Shown piece by piece: positions 12,078 to 23,900 of a stretch of 64,000 nt of DNA. This DNA is from Combretum micranthum. Its lineage: Eukaryota; Streptophyta; Magnoliopsida; Myrtales; Combretaceae. The position numbers and the translations under genes were made by a program. Numbering within the stretch: the first letter of the stretch is position 1; the number at the start of each line of letters is the position of its first letter. The notes under the pieces are model-generated. The model saw only the letters and a program-made list of their open reading frames with translations, was not told the origin of the DNA and ran no database searches. Where the stretch lies: positions 124,001 through 188,000 of the forward strand of contig JAMXBD010001454.1 of the NCBI GenBank assembly GCA_024138025.1, in the 5' to 3' direction.

Positions 12078-13250
12078 TGTTGAATTGGTAGGTTTATATT
12101 GGATTTTAATGTGAAAACACATTACACAATTACATGAGTTATAAAAAAGTTACATTTAAATGACATTTATTAAAAAGTGCATAACATGCTTATGTGTGAT
12201 ATGCTTTTATTTGCAACACACACACGCATACGCACACGCGCACACACATACACACACACACACACATGTCTACTTTTGTGTGAATAAGGTTTGTAGGACC
12301 TTACTTCATTGCAGCTAGCGTCTGAACACTAGATGCTAGCCATGCATTAGGGCATAACATCTAGATATTAGCATATTTAGAATATTGATCATGTTTTGTA
12401 GTAAGCATCTAAACACCAGCTATTTTTTTAACATGACCAAAATGTTTCAAACATGGTAAAAGGGACTTAGCATAAGCTTTTGGTGCTTACGTTTTATAGG
12501 TGCACATCTGAGCAGTAGTGGGATGGCTTCTGGATGCTAGGTTCCGATAACTAGCTATTGAAGATATTAAATGTAATGGAAAATTGGTCATAATATCTCA
12601 AAGGAAGAAATCTATAGGAGAAGCTATAAAGAGAGCATTCGTGGGTTATGAAAAGTGAGAAAAGCTTATCAATTGTATACAAACAAGTTCCATTTAATTC
12701 TCTTAACCTCTTTGTTGCTTGTTCTTTGTTTTTGCTATTTCTTGTGAGAGATTTAAATAATGTCATTGAGCCTATTAGTTGCAATTTTATTATGAGGCAC
12801 CATTCTAAAATTCTTCGAGTGTTTTAGTGGGAATATAAGTTATGTCTTGCGTGAACTTATATAAAGTGAAAAAGGCACAAATGAATGATTATTTGTGTGA
12901 GGTTTTTTGTAGTGATTGTGTGTAGTTTTTTTGGGAGCTTTATTTGGTGATTAATAAAATGTCCTATGAAGTCGTCAATTGAGACAATTGGTGTTCGTAG
13001 AGATTAGGGAGCAGTTTGATCAACTCTTGTTATATCTCAACTTGCTTTCTCGTTTCGTACTCTCATTATTTATTGTACTTTACTTGTTATTGTTTATCTT
13101 GTTAATATCATTACTTTTCTTAATCAGGCACTTAAATTGAAGAAGAATCAAAATCGATCCTAAACTTAATTCACCTTCCTTATTGAGTTTAGCTTAGTGT
13201 GTTTTTCACTTTTAGCTCACTTGTTTCTCACAAAATTAGAAGATTTTCAT
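12078..13250 (+). mobile_element. Probable solo LTR of a copia (SIRE-like) element
   Basis: It starts TGTTGAATTGG, like the LTR at 61025 (TGTTGAACTTG). It has a TATA-like 'GCTATAAAGAGAGC' near 12625 in a context matching 'GCTTATAAATAGAAG' at 61562. It then has a U5-like block ('GAGATTAGGGAGCAG...', 'CTCATTATTTATTGT', 'TTGTTATTGTTTATCTTG') parallel to the block near 61915-62015. No internal region flanks it. The right end is approximate. Confidence 0.45.
12216..12266. repeat. Imperfect (AC)n microsatellite
   Basis: About 50 bases of AC repeats interrupted by GCATACG and ATAC. It lies inside the U3 part of the probable solo LTR. Confidence 0.9.
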
Positions 13251-14343
13251 ACTTTTAAGCATAACGTGCCAAACATGATCCTCTTAACTTATTGACTACA
13301 ATCTCAAAGCATCCAAAGCTTGAGTCCTTGACTTAGCGCCTAATGTAAAAGATAGAGATCTTTGAGGTTCTTTCCATTAGTTAAGGTTCTTACACTTTTG
13401 AGGTCTCAAAAAGTTATTTTTATGAATAAAAAAAGAAAAAGAAAAGAAAAGGCTAACTTTGCATTGGAAGTGGTCATTTGGCCAGATATTTCCATCCCAT
13501 TAACCTAGATTTATGCTGCTTCGAATATGTAACATGAGTGTGAGTAAGTAACTTTATTATAGAGAGTACCTACTTATATGTATCTGATCGCGTAGGGTCC
13601 ATATGTATATTGAGGGTCACATGGAAAGTTCTAAATATACATTTTATGGAACTTACCCTTACCTAGCAGGGTACAATTACAAGGTATTTATACCTTGTAT
13701 TTACCCTTAAACTTGTGCTTTCATTTAAATAAGATATAGGGTTCAAGATACCTTGCACACACCCTATAAATAAAACTTATATAATAATATTTATAAATAA
13801 AACATGTATGATGGTTTTATTTATCTATTTATTTTTTTGGGATGAGGATTGCACAATTTCAATTCTTAATTTCGTCTATATTTTTATTCTAGTGTCAACA
13901 CTTTTCAACCTTTATAAATTAAGACTTCTATTAACTCTATAGAGTTTTCTATAGAGTTAATAATGAATATAAATAAATAATATTTTTAAATGTATATTAA
14001 TAGATAAATTAATTAAAATAAAAAAATAAAAAGAAAGGAATAAAAAAAAAGAAACCAAACAAAATCTAATAAAAGCACTCTTTTATATTTCTTTTTTATT
14101 ATTTTATTTTTTTAACTGAAAACTTGACATTTATCATTAAACCAAAAGAAAAGCAAAACAAATTAAGCATATATCGTCATGGATGAAAGGATTATGGAAA
14201 TTAACAAGGTACATGGCTCATACAACACATGTTTGGTATTTACAAATATTCGTTTAAAACATATTTATTTTAAAGATATGATAAATTTACTTTAAAAGTC
14301 TTGCAATTACATTTATGCATAAATTCATAAATATTTTTATTGC
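13251..14343. other. Intergenic AT-rich DNA with a short hairpin
   Basis: No gene recognised. At 13930-13961 a perfect 13-base inverted repeat (ATTAACTCTATAG / CTATAGAGTTAAT) with a 6-base loop could form a cruciform or a small hairpin. Confidence 0.5.
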
Positions 14344-15961
14344 TAAAATGTTCCAAAAATTTCCTACACATAAATAAAAATAAAAATATTAATAATCAAT
14401 AATAAAATATATTGGAATAAAATAATCAATAGCAATAATAATGGTATACTATAGGAAAATTTTAAGAATAAATAAAGTAGCACACAAATTAAGAATATAA
14501 TAAAAATAAGTAATTTGAAAAGGAAAATATTAACAAATATGTGTCACATGTCATAAAATAAGTAAAGAGAGGTAAAAAAGACTTTAAGTAATAACTTACT
14601 TAATCAATACAAACGCATATGAATAAATTATATCTCAAACATTCCTTAACTAAAATCTATTTTTAAATTCTATAATAAAAAAACAATTTTGTTCTTGAAG
14701 CTAAAATTCTCATTATTTTTTACACGAAAAATTTATTCTTCTAAAACTAACAAAGTTTAAATCAATTCTAAAACAATCAATTTTCAGTCATTACTTTGGA
14801 ATGAATATATATAGTTCTTGTTTTTACTCTAAAAAAAGGACCAACCTAAGAGACAGAAAAAAAAACAACAAATCCGCTTGTTCCTTCTTTTTCTTGTTTT
14901 TGCCAATTGAAAATTTGGTTGTTCCAAGCTTCTACTGCAAGTGCACATGATATAAGCAAACTGCGTTAACCTTGGGAGCGATTGGCGGTTAGCGGTTCGC
15001 AATTTGCACCTTTCTCCTGCCAGATTCGCTTTCAAGGTAGTGGCATATCCACGCACAGTCAATATTCTTATTTTGTGGATTACCTGTTATCTATTTGTGG
15101 CAAGATTTCCTACTTGAGTATACGTACGCAGTGACACACGTGTTGTTTATTAGAATTGACATCCTAAATGAACTAACACTTAAAGATGACTAATAATTGA
15201 GTGTTTTTTATGCTTAGTCATAATGATGGCTCGGTGGGTAGCTGATAGGGGAAATGGCAGTGGGATAATGTCTACTTATGTTCAGTGAGAAGTTACACTT
15301 GTACAGTTTATGATCATGGGCTTCGTTAAATTGAACAATGTGATGGGTTGAAATAAGTAGAGATGCATAACGGCCGTAACCCCTAGAAAAAGCTATTACT
15401 TGTTAGAGAGAGGAGATATAGATATTTAACCTATCTATATCAACCCCTTAAGTAGTTGCCACTCCTCATGGCACTAGGTTTCCCATCGTGTGTTGCCGGA
15501 GTATGAGTGCTCTACTGTTGATTTGCTCTACCTTAATTAAATATATAAATTGATGGTTGTTGCATGTGCATTAGTATAGGAACATATGATCATATCGTGT
15601 GTGCATGTGTTGTTGCTGCACTGGGCTTCGACTCATTCCTTTCTTTTTCAAGTGATGATGGCGATGCTTCTATGGATGCTTTGACTGCTACGAGTTGAAT
15701 ATTAATGAGAGACTCGATGAGCTAGATGTTTATAGGCATTGTACATTGTTTTGTTATTAATCTAATTGTTTAATATTCATATGATGAAGTTTTAATGTAT
15801 TATTAAGAGATTATTTACTATTACTTATAAAATTCAAATAAAATATTCTTAATTTAAAATTTATTAGAAACTTACTTAGTTAAGAATAACCTTTGTGTAT
15901 AACGCTTAAGTGTTATACGTAGCGGAACTGTTGTGCTCTAAAACCTATTTGGGGCGTGATG
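14344..15961 (+). repeat. 5' LTR of the non-autonomous element
   Basis: It aligns along its length with 17902-19526. Shared landmarks include 'GGAATGAATATATATAG' (TATA-like), 'TAACCCCTAGAAAAAGC', 'GTGTATAACGCTTAAGTG' and the end 'AACCTATTTGGGGC'. The canonical TG start has mutated to TA. Small open frames on either strand inside it are not conserved as proteins between the two copies. Confidence 0.85.
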
Positions 15962-15969
15962 GTATTGAA

Positions 15970-15981
15970 TGGTATCAGAGC
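15970..15981 (+). other. Primer binding site (tRNA-iMet)
   Basis: TGGTATCAGAGC is an exact match to the standard plant tRNA-iMet primer site. It lies eight bases after the end of the left LTR. Confidence 0.9.
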
Positions 15982-17884
15982 ATGTTTCAACCTGACAAAG
16001 AATTAGGATGTGCTTTTAGGATGGTGAGATGAGTGTGGGAGATTGTTAGGTTGATGTTAATGTTTGTACGATAACTTTTAATGAAAGTTAAGTATAACAA
16101 TTTATCATATAAAAAAAATTAGCTTAAATTTACTTTCTATTGATATATGAAATCGGATTAAACTGAATTATTGTGTGATGTTTGGCTTGTATTTATTATG
16201 TGATGTTTTGTCTTATGATTGTTATTTTCTTGTTTGTTGCTTGAAAATAGATTTATACAAAAACTTCACTAAATTAATGCGGTGCATAAAAAACCATTAG
16301 GAATGCCCCCTTACCCTTAATTGAAAAGTTGCTATATTAATATGTAATGTGTATATGATGTATCCTATTTTGATAATATATTAGAATAGGCCTAACTGTT
16401 AATTTTAGGTCCCATATAATTGAAATACATTAAATGAACCTATATAACTTCAAGATTAACTTAGGTTTTAAATGTTAAGATGGGATTAATTAACAATTTA
16501 GGTCAAATGAACCGTAAACTCATAAATGAGTTTAATCTACTCTAAGTAGACTTTCCTTTGAAGCTTTAGAGCCTTACGACTTAAAAATCAAACCATTTAC
16601 CATATTTACATTTTATAGACTTGAATTCCAATGTATGGGCTCAATACCCTTTACTTATTTCCAATCGAGTCCAATTTCAAAATATTTAAGTCTATTACTT
16701 ATTTCCAAGTATTTAATTACCTATGGGTTCAAATATACCTTCTTGGACCCAAAAGTCTTAAAATACAAATAATGGGCCTAAATAAGCATTAGAAGATGTG
16801 ATAGTCTAATTAAAACTTAAAATCCATTCTTTTGAGCTTGTACCTAATTCATTAAGTCCAATATCCAATTTTACTCTACATTGGACTGAAAATCCCAAAT
16901 CCGCCTAATCTATAAATTAAATTCTTTATATGACTTAATTACCAACTTTCTAAAACTCTTTGCTTTAAATAGTGAAAGATTTACATATATTCTTGTTAGG
17001 GTCAATATATAGAGATTATCTAACTTTATACTAAAGGTAGTATTGGTTAAACAAATAAATCAAAGAAAAACTAGCAAAACAAAAGCAAAAGAAAATAAAT
17101 AAATAAATAAATAGTAATTGATACTTAAATTTACTAGTGACATTGATATCTTCAAGTTGATTAAAATGTGCAATCTATCTAACACATCGTCAAAATAAAA
17201 ACCATAAAATCAAACATCAAAATATAATCCAAATATTAAAAAAAAATGATGATGAGTGGTTATTAGTATTCATTGTAAAATAATGATCACGATAAGGCCA
17301 TAAAAATAATAAAAGAATGACATAATTTAATATAGAGTAAATAATGATTAACTGAAACATTTTATGTTGATTAAAATTCGAACGTGATTATAAATTTGAT
17401 ATATCGAGCATTTTAAAAAAATCAAATTATGATAAATGAATAAGTCTATGTAATAGAATATGAACATGGTATGCTTCATACGCATGTTGGCGTGTGTATA
17501 CACATAGGATGAAATAGCGAATCCACAGCCTTCTTTATTGAGTCATCATGTCTTACCAGTTGAAGTCATGTTATTTTTTGTCGTCTTAAGTTGAGTCAAG
17601 TCGAGTTGCGTCTAGTTAAGTGGAGTTAAGTCGTCGATTGTCTTTGTCAAGTCCGAGTTTCGTCAAGTTAAGTATGTGGAAGGTTTTAAAGTCTCAAGAC
17701 TGGTTCCTAATGATATATATTGCTAAATTGTATGAGATATCGAATTTATAAAGAATAAAGAAATATTTAAAACTTATAAAACATAAAATCGAGATATATA
17801 AAGATAAAATATAATAATATATAAAACTTATTATGAAATATTAACTTTTATAAGTGGTTACGTAAATTTCAAGGACAAAATTTC

Positions 17885-17901
17885 TTTTAAGGGGGGAATA
17901 A
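17885..17901 (+). other. Polypurine tract
   Basis: TTTTAAGGGGGGAATAA lies directly before the right LTR. It follows AAATTTCAAGGACAAAATTT, the usual pre-PPT wording of plant chromoviruses. Confidence 0.85.
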
Positions 17902-19526
17902 TGAAATGTGCCAAAATTTTCTTACAAATAAATAAAAATAATAATATTAATAATGAATAATAATTATATTGGAATAAAATGTATAAAATAAAAATAATCA
18001 ATAGCAATAATAATGGTATACAATAGGAAAGTTTTAAGAATAAATAAAGTAGTACACAAATTAAGAATATAACAAGAGCAAGTAATTTAAAAAGGGAAAT
18101 ATTAACAAATATATGTCATATGTCATAAAAGTAAACAAGGAGGGGTAAAAAGGACTTTAGATAATAACTTATTAATCAATACAGCCATTAGGGCGTATGA
18201 GTAAATTTTATCTCAAAACATTCCTTATCAAAAATATGTTTCTAAATTCCATAACCAAAAAATTATTGCTCTTGAAATCGAAATTTTCATTATTTTTGAA
18301 ATGGAAAATTTATTCTTCTAAAACTAATAAAATTCAAATCAATCTAAAAAATCAATTTTCGGTTATTACTTTGGAATGAATATATATAGTTATTATTTTT
18401 ACTCTAAAAAAAGGATCGACCTAAGAGACACAAAAATTACAAATCCATTTGTTCCTTCTTTTTTCTTATTTTCAGCAATTGAAAATCTGGTTGCTCCAAG
18501 CTTCCACTGAAAGTGCACGTAAGAGAAGCAAATTGTGTTAACCTTAGGGAGTGATTGGCAATTGGCAATTGGCAATTTGCACCTTTGTTGTGCTGGATTC
18601 ACTTTCAAGGCAGTGGCACATCCACGACACAGTCGATATTTTTATTATGTGGATCACCTGTTATCTATTCATGGCAAGATTTCCTACTTGAGTACAAGTG
18701 CGCAGTGACACGCGTGTTGTTTGCTAGGATATGCATCATAAATGAACCAATATTTAAAGATGGCTAATAATTATTTGTACTTGGTCGTAATGATAGCTCG
18801 ATGGGTAGCTGATAGGAGAAATGGTAGCGGGATAGCGTCTACTCATGTTCGATGAGAAGTTACACTTATACGGTTTAGGATTGTAGGCTTTGTTAAACTG
18901 TACAATGTGATGGATTAAAATAAGTAGAGATGCGTATCGGCTATAACCCCTAGAAAAAGCTATTACTCGTTAGAGAGAGAAGATATAGATATTCAACCTA
19001 TCTATACGAACCTCTTGAGTAGTTGCCACTCCTCATGGCACCAGGTTTCTTGTCGTGTTGCCGGAGTATGAGTACTCTACTGTTAATTTGCTTTACTTTA
19101 ATTGAATATATAAATTGATGGTTGTTGCATGTGCATTAGTATAGGAACGTATGATCATACCCTGTGTACATGTATTGCTGTTGTACTAAGCTTTGGCTCA
19201 TTCCTTTCTTTTTCATGTGATGATGGTAATGCTTCTATGGTTGGTTTGACTGTTATGGGTTGAACATTGATTAGAGACTCCATGAGCTCGACGTTTATAG
19301 GCATTAGACATTGTTTTGTTATTAATCTAATCGTTTAATATTTTTATTGTGAAGTTTTAATGTATTATTAAGATATTATTTATTGTTACTTATAAAATTC
19401 AAATAAGGATTTCTTAATTTAAAATTTATTAGAAACTCACTTAATTAAGGATAGCTTTGTGTATAACGCTTAAGTGTTATACATCACGAAACTGTTGGCG
19501 CTTTATAACCTATTTGGGGCATGAGA
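17902..19526 (+). repeat. 3' LTR of the non-autonomous element
   Basis: It starts TGAAATGTGCC directly after the polypurine tract and ends near 'GGGGCATGAGA'. Compared with the left LTR it carries an extra GGCAATT-type triplication near 18555-18580 and many substitutions. Confidence 0.85.
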
Positions 19527-19724
19527 AATGCTATCATATTATTTATATGAAAGATATAATAGAATAGATGATAAGTATACTAAAAGTGCTATATGTATAT
19601 GCTAAAATATAACCAAATCTTTTTATGTTTTAATGTCTTAGTTAAGTAATTTAGATCTGATAAGTTTGTGTCAACATTCAATAAAACAATTTAAAAAAAA
19701 AATAATATCAAATCTTTTATATTT

Positions 19725-20991
19725 GGATAAATTGCATGGACACCACTTTGAAAAACTTTTAAAATCGTAGGGACCCTCCACTTTTTAAAAAGTCAATACT
19801 TAAATCCCTTGAAATATTTATGGGCCCATTTTTTAATTATGTTGATAGCTGATATGTATTTTTATTAACATGGAAAAAAAAATAATTAGATTAAATATCC
19901 TATTGAGTTTATGTGCTGGCATGACTAATTTAACTTTATTTTTTTATCAATATACCAATCTAAATTAAAAAAAAAGGAGAAAAAAGCAACTTTATTCTAT
20001 ACCAAATAATCATTCTTTGTACCTAATTTTCTTTCGATTGTTATCTGTGCTACCATCTTTTAAATGTTCATGATGGAATTATGTGAAGAAGGGAAAAACA
20101 TGATAAAATCGAATAACAATAGCGTATAACAATAATCATAATGTGGATGTTGGTCTAACTCATATAAGCTTACAACTTCACCTCGTCAAATTCTTGAGGA
20201 CATTCTATTATTACTAGTTTTAACGAATTTATGGTATTAATACATTTTATTACTCCAAACATATCAATGTTCTCGCCAACACTATTCCTATTATGAGCAA
20301 CTTTCTTAACCACATTTTTTAATTATAAAATCTTGATTAGCAGAGGTGAAACTGAAGTTAATCTCTTGTTACACTGTATCAACTTTAGCTCCAGCGTTGA
20401 TGATTAAAAGGATTTTTTTTAAGTTTTTCTTTTTTTTTCCCTCTCCTTTTCCTCTCTATTATAACAACCACCTTATCTTTTTGTAACGAAATAGCCAATA
20501 CTTATGAATGGGTTCTTTTGCAAATGACATTGAATTCTTGCAAGAATTGGATTCCAAAAGTTTGATATATTTTTGCGTTAAGGTAACAATCAGTTAAATG
20601 TATATACATATATTATATTATATATATTCATTGTATTCCATCTCTTATTTACAAGCCTTGTCCCTTCATACCAATATTTTTTTTTGGGCCAAAATCCATG
20701 CCAAGAGTTAAGTTAGGGTTGCTGGGCATAAAATATGATTGGCTTCTTCTCTTTTTTTTTTTTTTAAATAAATATATTATCTAACATATTGAGAGAAAAA
20801 AAAGATTAATAGGTTAAATTAGGCATGTCAATACATAAATATAATATGATTTAATATTTTTTTTCATATCAATAAAATAATACTTGTCAGCTTTAAATAT
20901 ATTAAAAAAAGAGACCCATAAAATGTTTAAGGGGTTTAAGTACGATTTTTTTTTTTTAAATAAGAGGTCCATAATGTCTATGTAATTTACC
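19725..20991. mobile_element. Mutator-like non-autonomous element, 10-bp target duplication
   Basis: The left end is GGATAAATTGCATGGACACC and the reverse complement of the right end is GGTAAATTACATAGACATT. Further in, both ends share wording such as 'CTTAAA(T/C)CCCTT(G/A)AA' and 'TTATGGG'. The identical 10-base sequence TTTTATATTT flanks both sides (19715-19724 and 20992-21001). Ends of the type GGTAAATTACA with an 8-10-bp duplication suggest a Mutator-like (MULE) derivative. The 1267-bp body has no coding capacity. Confidence 0.75.
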
Positions 20992-21184
20992 TTTTATATT
21001 TTAAGTGGAGTCATTTCAATCATTTATCTTATGTCATTATATTATGTAAAACCCTCATACTTGACCATCTTTTAGCTTAGGTTCTTAACACAAGGTCTCG
21101 GGCTTAGAACCCTCGCATGAAGTTCTTCATAAATGTCTTTATATAAATATGGGTTTTGAACTAAAATTTGCCTTTAAATTTAAC

Positions 21185-21277
21185 ATTTATTATGCCATTC
21201 CTTACTATTCTAATAATTGTATAATGGTCAAGGCCTTATGAACAATTGTTACAATAGTAATGAATGGCATAATAAAT
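21185..21277. repeat. Inverted repeat, 36-bp arms with 21-bp loop
   Basis: Arm 21185-21220 (ATTTATTATGCCATTCCTTA...) is matched by the reverse complement of 21242-21277 with only a few mismatches. It could be a tiny MITE or a hairpin-RNA source; nothing else supports either. Confidence 0.6.
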
Positions 21278-22333
21278 ATAAATATTGATTGCTTAGACAT
21301 GTATAATGAAATAATTCCATTTAAGATATCATTATTTTCCCACCAACTTGATTTGTATATTTTACTTTTAAACTTATACCTTTAATATTCTCTATTTATT
21401 ATTATGTTGGTTTATTTAGATATTTGTTAGAAATTCAAAAACCGAAACAATTTTTGATGAATTTTTGTTTGTAACAGCACAACTATTAGATTCCCCAAAA
21501 ATAGACCTTTAATACTGGGGATGGTGTTAAATATTTTCGTTATACATGTTCTAATAAATTCTTTTTAATAAACTTATGAATAAATATAAAAGGTTTCAAG
21601 GGAAATGGCTCCTTAAATTGTCAAGATGTTACCCATAAAACCAAATGACAGATCATGGAATATAGAAAATGTTAATAGAGGGATTTATTTGGCGTAAAAA
21701 TATAATATAAACGACCTAATAATTTTCAAAACTTATATGAACTTAAAATATTTAACTAAAATATATGGCATTTGATTAACTTTTATATACACTTTTAGAC
21801 CTTGTGGTGTCTCTTTTTATTATCACGAAATTTCTATTTTTTCGTTTAGTTTGTAAAAGATTTTAGTATAATTAATGTCTTTTTTTTTTTGGTTATAATT
21901 GCGTAAGAAGTATTCATTCCATGCAAGGTGGAATAAGTAAGGTTATTTCATGTAATGTGGAGTAAATAAGAAATTTTTATTTATTTTCTTTATTTTTGAT
22001 AAAAAAATATTTTATTTAAAAATATTTTTAATTATAAAATAAAAAATTATTATTTCTCATTGGTTTTCTTTCGGTAGTGCCGTGATGTTTAGGAAAAGAT
22101 CACCGATCTTAAATTATCCGAACCTAACATAGTAATGCCAGGCTTTGGTTATGTAATAAAAAATTATGCTGTTACATAAAACCGTAAAAATGTATTGGAA
22201 AAATTAATTTAAGAAGATTAATGCCCATTATCAGTAATAAAAAACTATAAGCAGAAAAAGTAAAAAAGAAAAAAAGTTAAATCTCCACCCTGCTATAAAA
22301 ACCAAAAGAAAAAGAAAAAGAAAAAAATCAGAA
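21278..22333. other. Intergenic AT-rich DNA, nothing recognised
   Basis: No coding or structured repeat signal apart from A/T homopolymers and a poly-purine stretch (AAAGAAAAAG repeats) near 22300-22330, just left of the hAT-like element. Confidence 0.5.
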
Positions 22334-22341
22334 GCACCATT

Positions 22342-23163
22342 TAGACATCATCACCGGTGGTTCTTGAACCGGGAACCGACCCGGCAATGACAAGTCTGAA
22401 CGGTAAAGGACCCGTCGGTTCTGACGGATCTTTATGATTCCATCCCTAAAAACCACATGATCCGGCGGTTTTAGAACTATCAATTCAAGAACCGGCAGAA
22501 CCTGCGGTTCTACACCATAAAAAAATTATAAAAAAAGTAAGAAAAAAAGAAAAGAAGATTATAAAAAATTTTAATTATAAAATAAATATTTAAAACTATT
22601 TTTGTATAAATAATAAAAAATTTATTTCCTATTCACAATATTGAATGTGTTATTATTAACAACACAAGTAATAAATACATTTGAAATCATATATTGTTAA
22701 ATTTATGTAGACTTCTAATCAAAGTAGACTTTTTTCCTTAACAATGTGTGATTCGTTTTTTGTTATTGAGAATTATTTATATTTTTGAATATTTTATAGT
22801 GTCACATTGCTAATATAATAACTAAAAAAGTGCAAGTGATTGTATATAAATAAATACTTAATTATAGAATTTTTTTTAGCGAATACTATGAACAATTATT
22901 ATTAGGCTCAATGTTATTTCAAGTTAAAAATTTATTTTGTATTTTTCTTAATTAAATTAAGTAAATTATTTAATAGATTTTTTTATTTTTTTCATGGTTC
23001 CCGGTTCCTTTCGAACTGGAACCGAACCGTGGGAATTAGCGGTTTCTAAGAACCGGGAATAGGACCGGCTTCTACGGGTCCGGTTCCTGTTTCACCACTT
23101 TTGAAACCGGGAACCGGTGGTTCGGATCCTTTTCAGATCCTAACCGAACCGTGACGACGTCTA
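22342..23163. mobile_element. hAT-like non-autonomous element with GGTTCCGG-rich ends
   Basis: The left end is TAGACATCATCACCGG and the reverse complement of the right end is TAGACGTCGTCACGG. The 8-base sequence GCACCATT occurs intact on both sides (22334-22341 and 23164-23171), the duplication length of hAT transposons. The outer ~180 bp on each side are GC-rich and packed with GGTTCC/CCGGTTC words on both strands, likely subterminal transposase sites. The ~450-bp core is AT-rich and non-coding. Its right end lies ~740 bp upstream of the Pumilio start codon. Confidence 0.85.
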
Positions 23164-23171
23164 GCACCATT

Positions 23172-23900
23172 CTTAATGGTAATGGAAAAATTATAAACAC
23201 TAAAAATGGATTACTGGAAAAAAAATATTAACCATATTTCCAAAATTATAGATATAATTTTTTATATTAGTGTTTTTTCTTTTTCCCCATCCATATTATT
23301 GTATTATCTAAGGCTAAATATCATCACAAACAAAATTTAATAATAAAAAAATACCTTTGAATGATTCTTTTTACGGTAATGTAAAGAAAACAAAAAATCT
23401 GCCATCCAATCCTAGTTTTTAATCCCTCGGAATTAAAAACCCTAAAGTCACTTCAGTACTAACAACAAATGCAACTTAACCAAATCTTGACCATCAATTC
23501 CAGCATCCAACGGCCCAAATCTATCTTCCGCTTATGCTTATCACTCCCCTTCCCTTCTTACTTTTCTATCTCTCTCTCTTCCCATTGTCCACTTCTGAAC
23601 TATGACTCTGATCTTCAATCCATGAATAAACACACAAGTTATATACATACCCTCTAGGACGTACTACCTTTATATTCATAATCTTATAAAAGATTCTAAC
23701 AGTATAGTTGTTTTATTTATTTATTTATATTTTTTGCTGCCTGATGTAAGAAAACAAAGGTTTTAGCAGTTTTTAAGTGCGACCCACTTGAATTTGAGCA
23801 AACTTGAGCTGGTTTTCAGCTGAAAGTTTCAATCTTTACCCAAATTTAGACATAAATTTCGTATCTTTTTGATGATATAAGTGTTATTTATATACATGAT
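23172..23900 (+). promoter_or_regulatory. Promoter/5'-leader region of the Pumilio gene
   Basis: Sequence between the hAT-like element and the Pumilio start codon. It contains a CT-rich tract near 23566-23583, typical of plant core promoters and leaders. A 62-codon open frame at 23469-23657 could be an upstream ORF if the leader starts before it. No firm TATA box is seen, so the transcription start is not assigned. Confidence 0.45.

Larger units (their letters stand above)
15962..17901 (+). other. Internal region of the non-autonomous element, no genes
   Basis: About 1.94 kb between primer site and polypurine tract. I find no Gag, protease, RT or integrase motif in any frame. A segment near 17570-17670 repeats AAGTTGAGTC/AAGTCGAG-like words. 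The autonomous coding region has been replaced or lost. Confidence 0.65.
14344..19526 (+). mobile_element. Non-autonomous LTR element with ~1.62-kb LTRs (Ty3/gypsy-type ends)
   Basis: Two long direct repeats (14344-15961 and 17902-19526) flank a ~1.94-kb interior without coding capacity. A perfect tRNA-iMet primer site lies eight bases inside the left LTR. A polypurine tract preceded by a TTCAAGGACAAAATTTCTTTT-type sequence lies directly before the right LTR. That pre-PPT wording and the 'TTTGGGGCGTGA' LTR end are hallmarks of plant Ty3/gypsy chromoviruses (Tekay/Del-like), so I infer a gutted relative of that group (LARD-like). Possible target duplication: ATTGC (14339-14343) versus AATGC (19527-19531), one mismatch. 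The LTRs are clearly diverged. Confidence 0.85.

Noticed and set aside
14829..15062. Minus-strand 77-codon frame inside the left LTR, with a related frame at 18399-18608
   Set aside because: It recurs only because the LTR is duplicated. The two versions differ by frame changes and no start or domain is conserved.
23469..23657. Independent small gene upstream of Pumilio
   Set aside because: No recognisable product. At most it could be an upstream ORF in the leader, which is noted with the promoter region.
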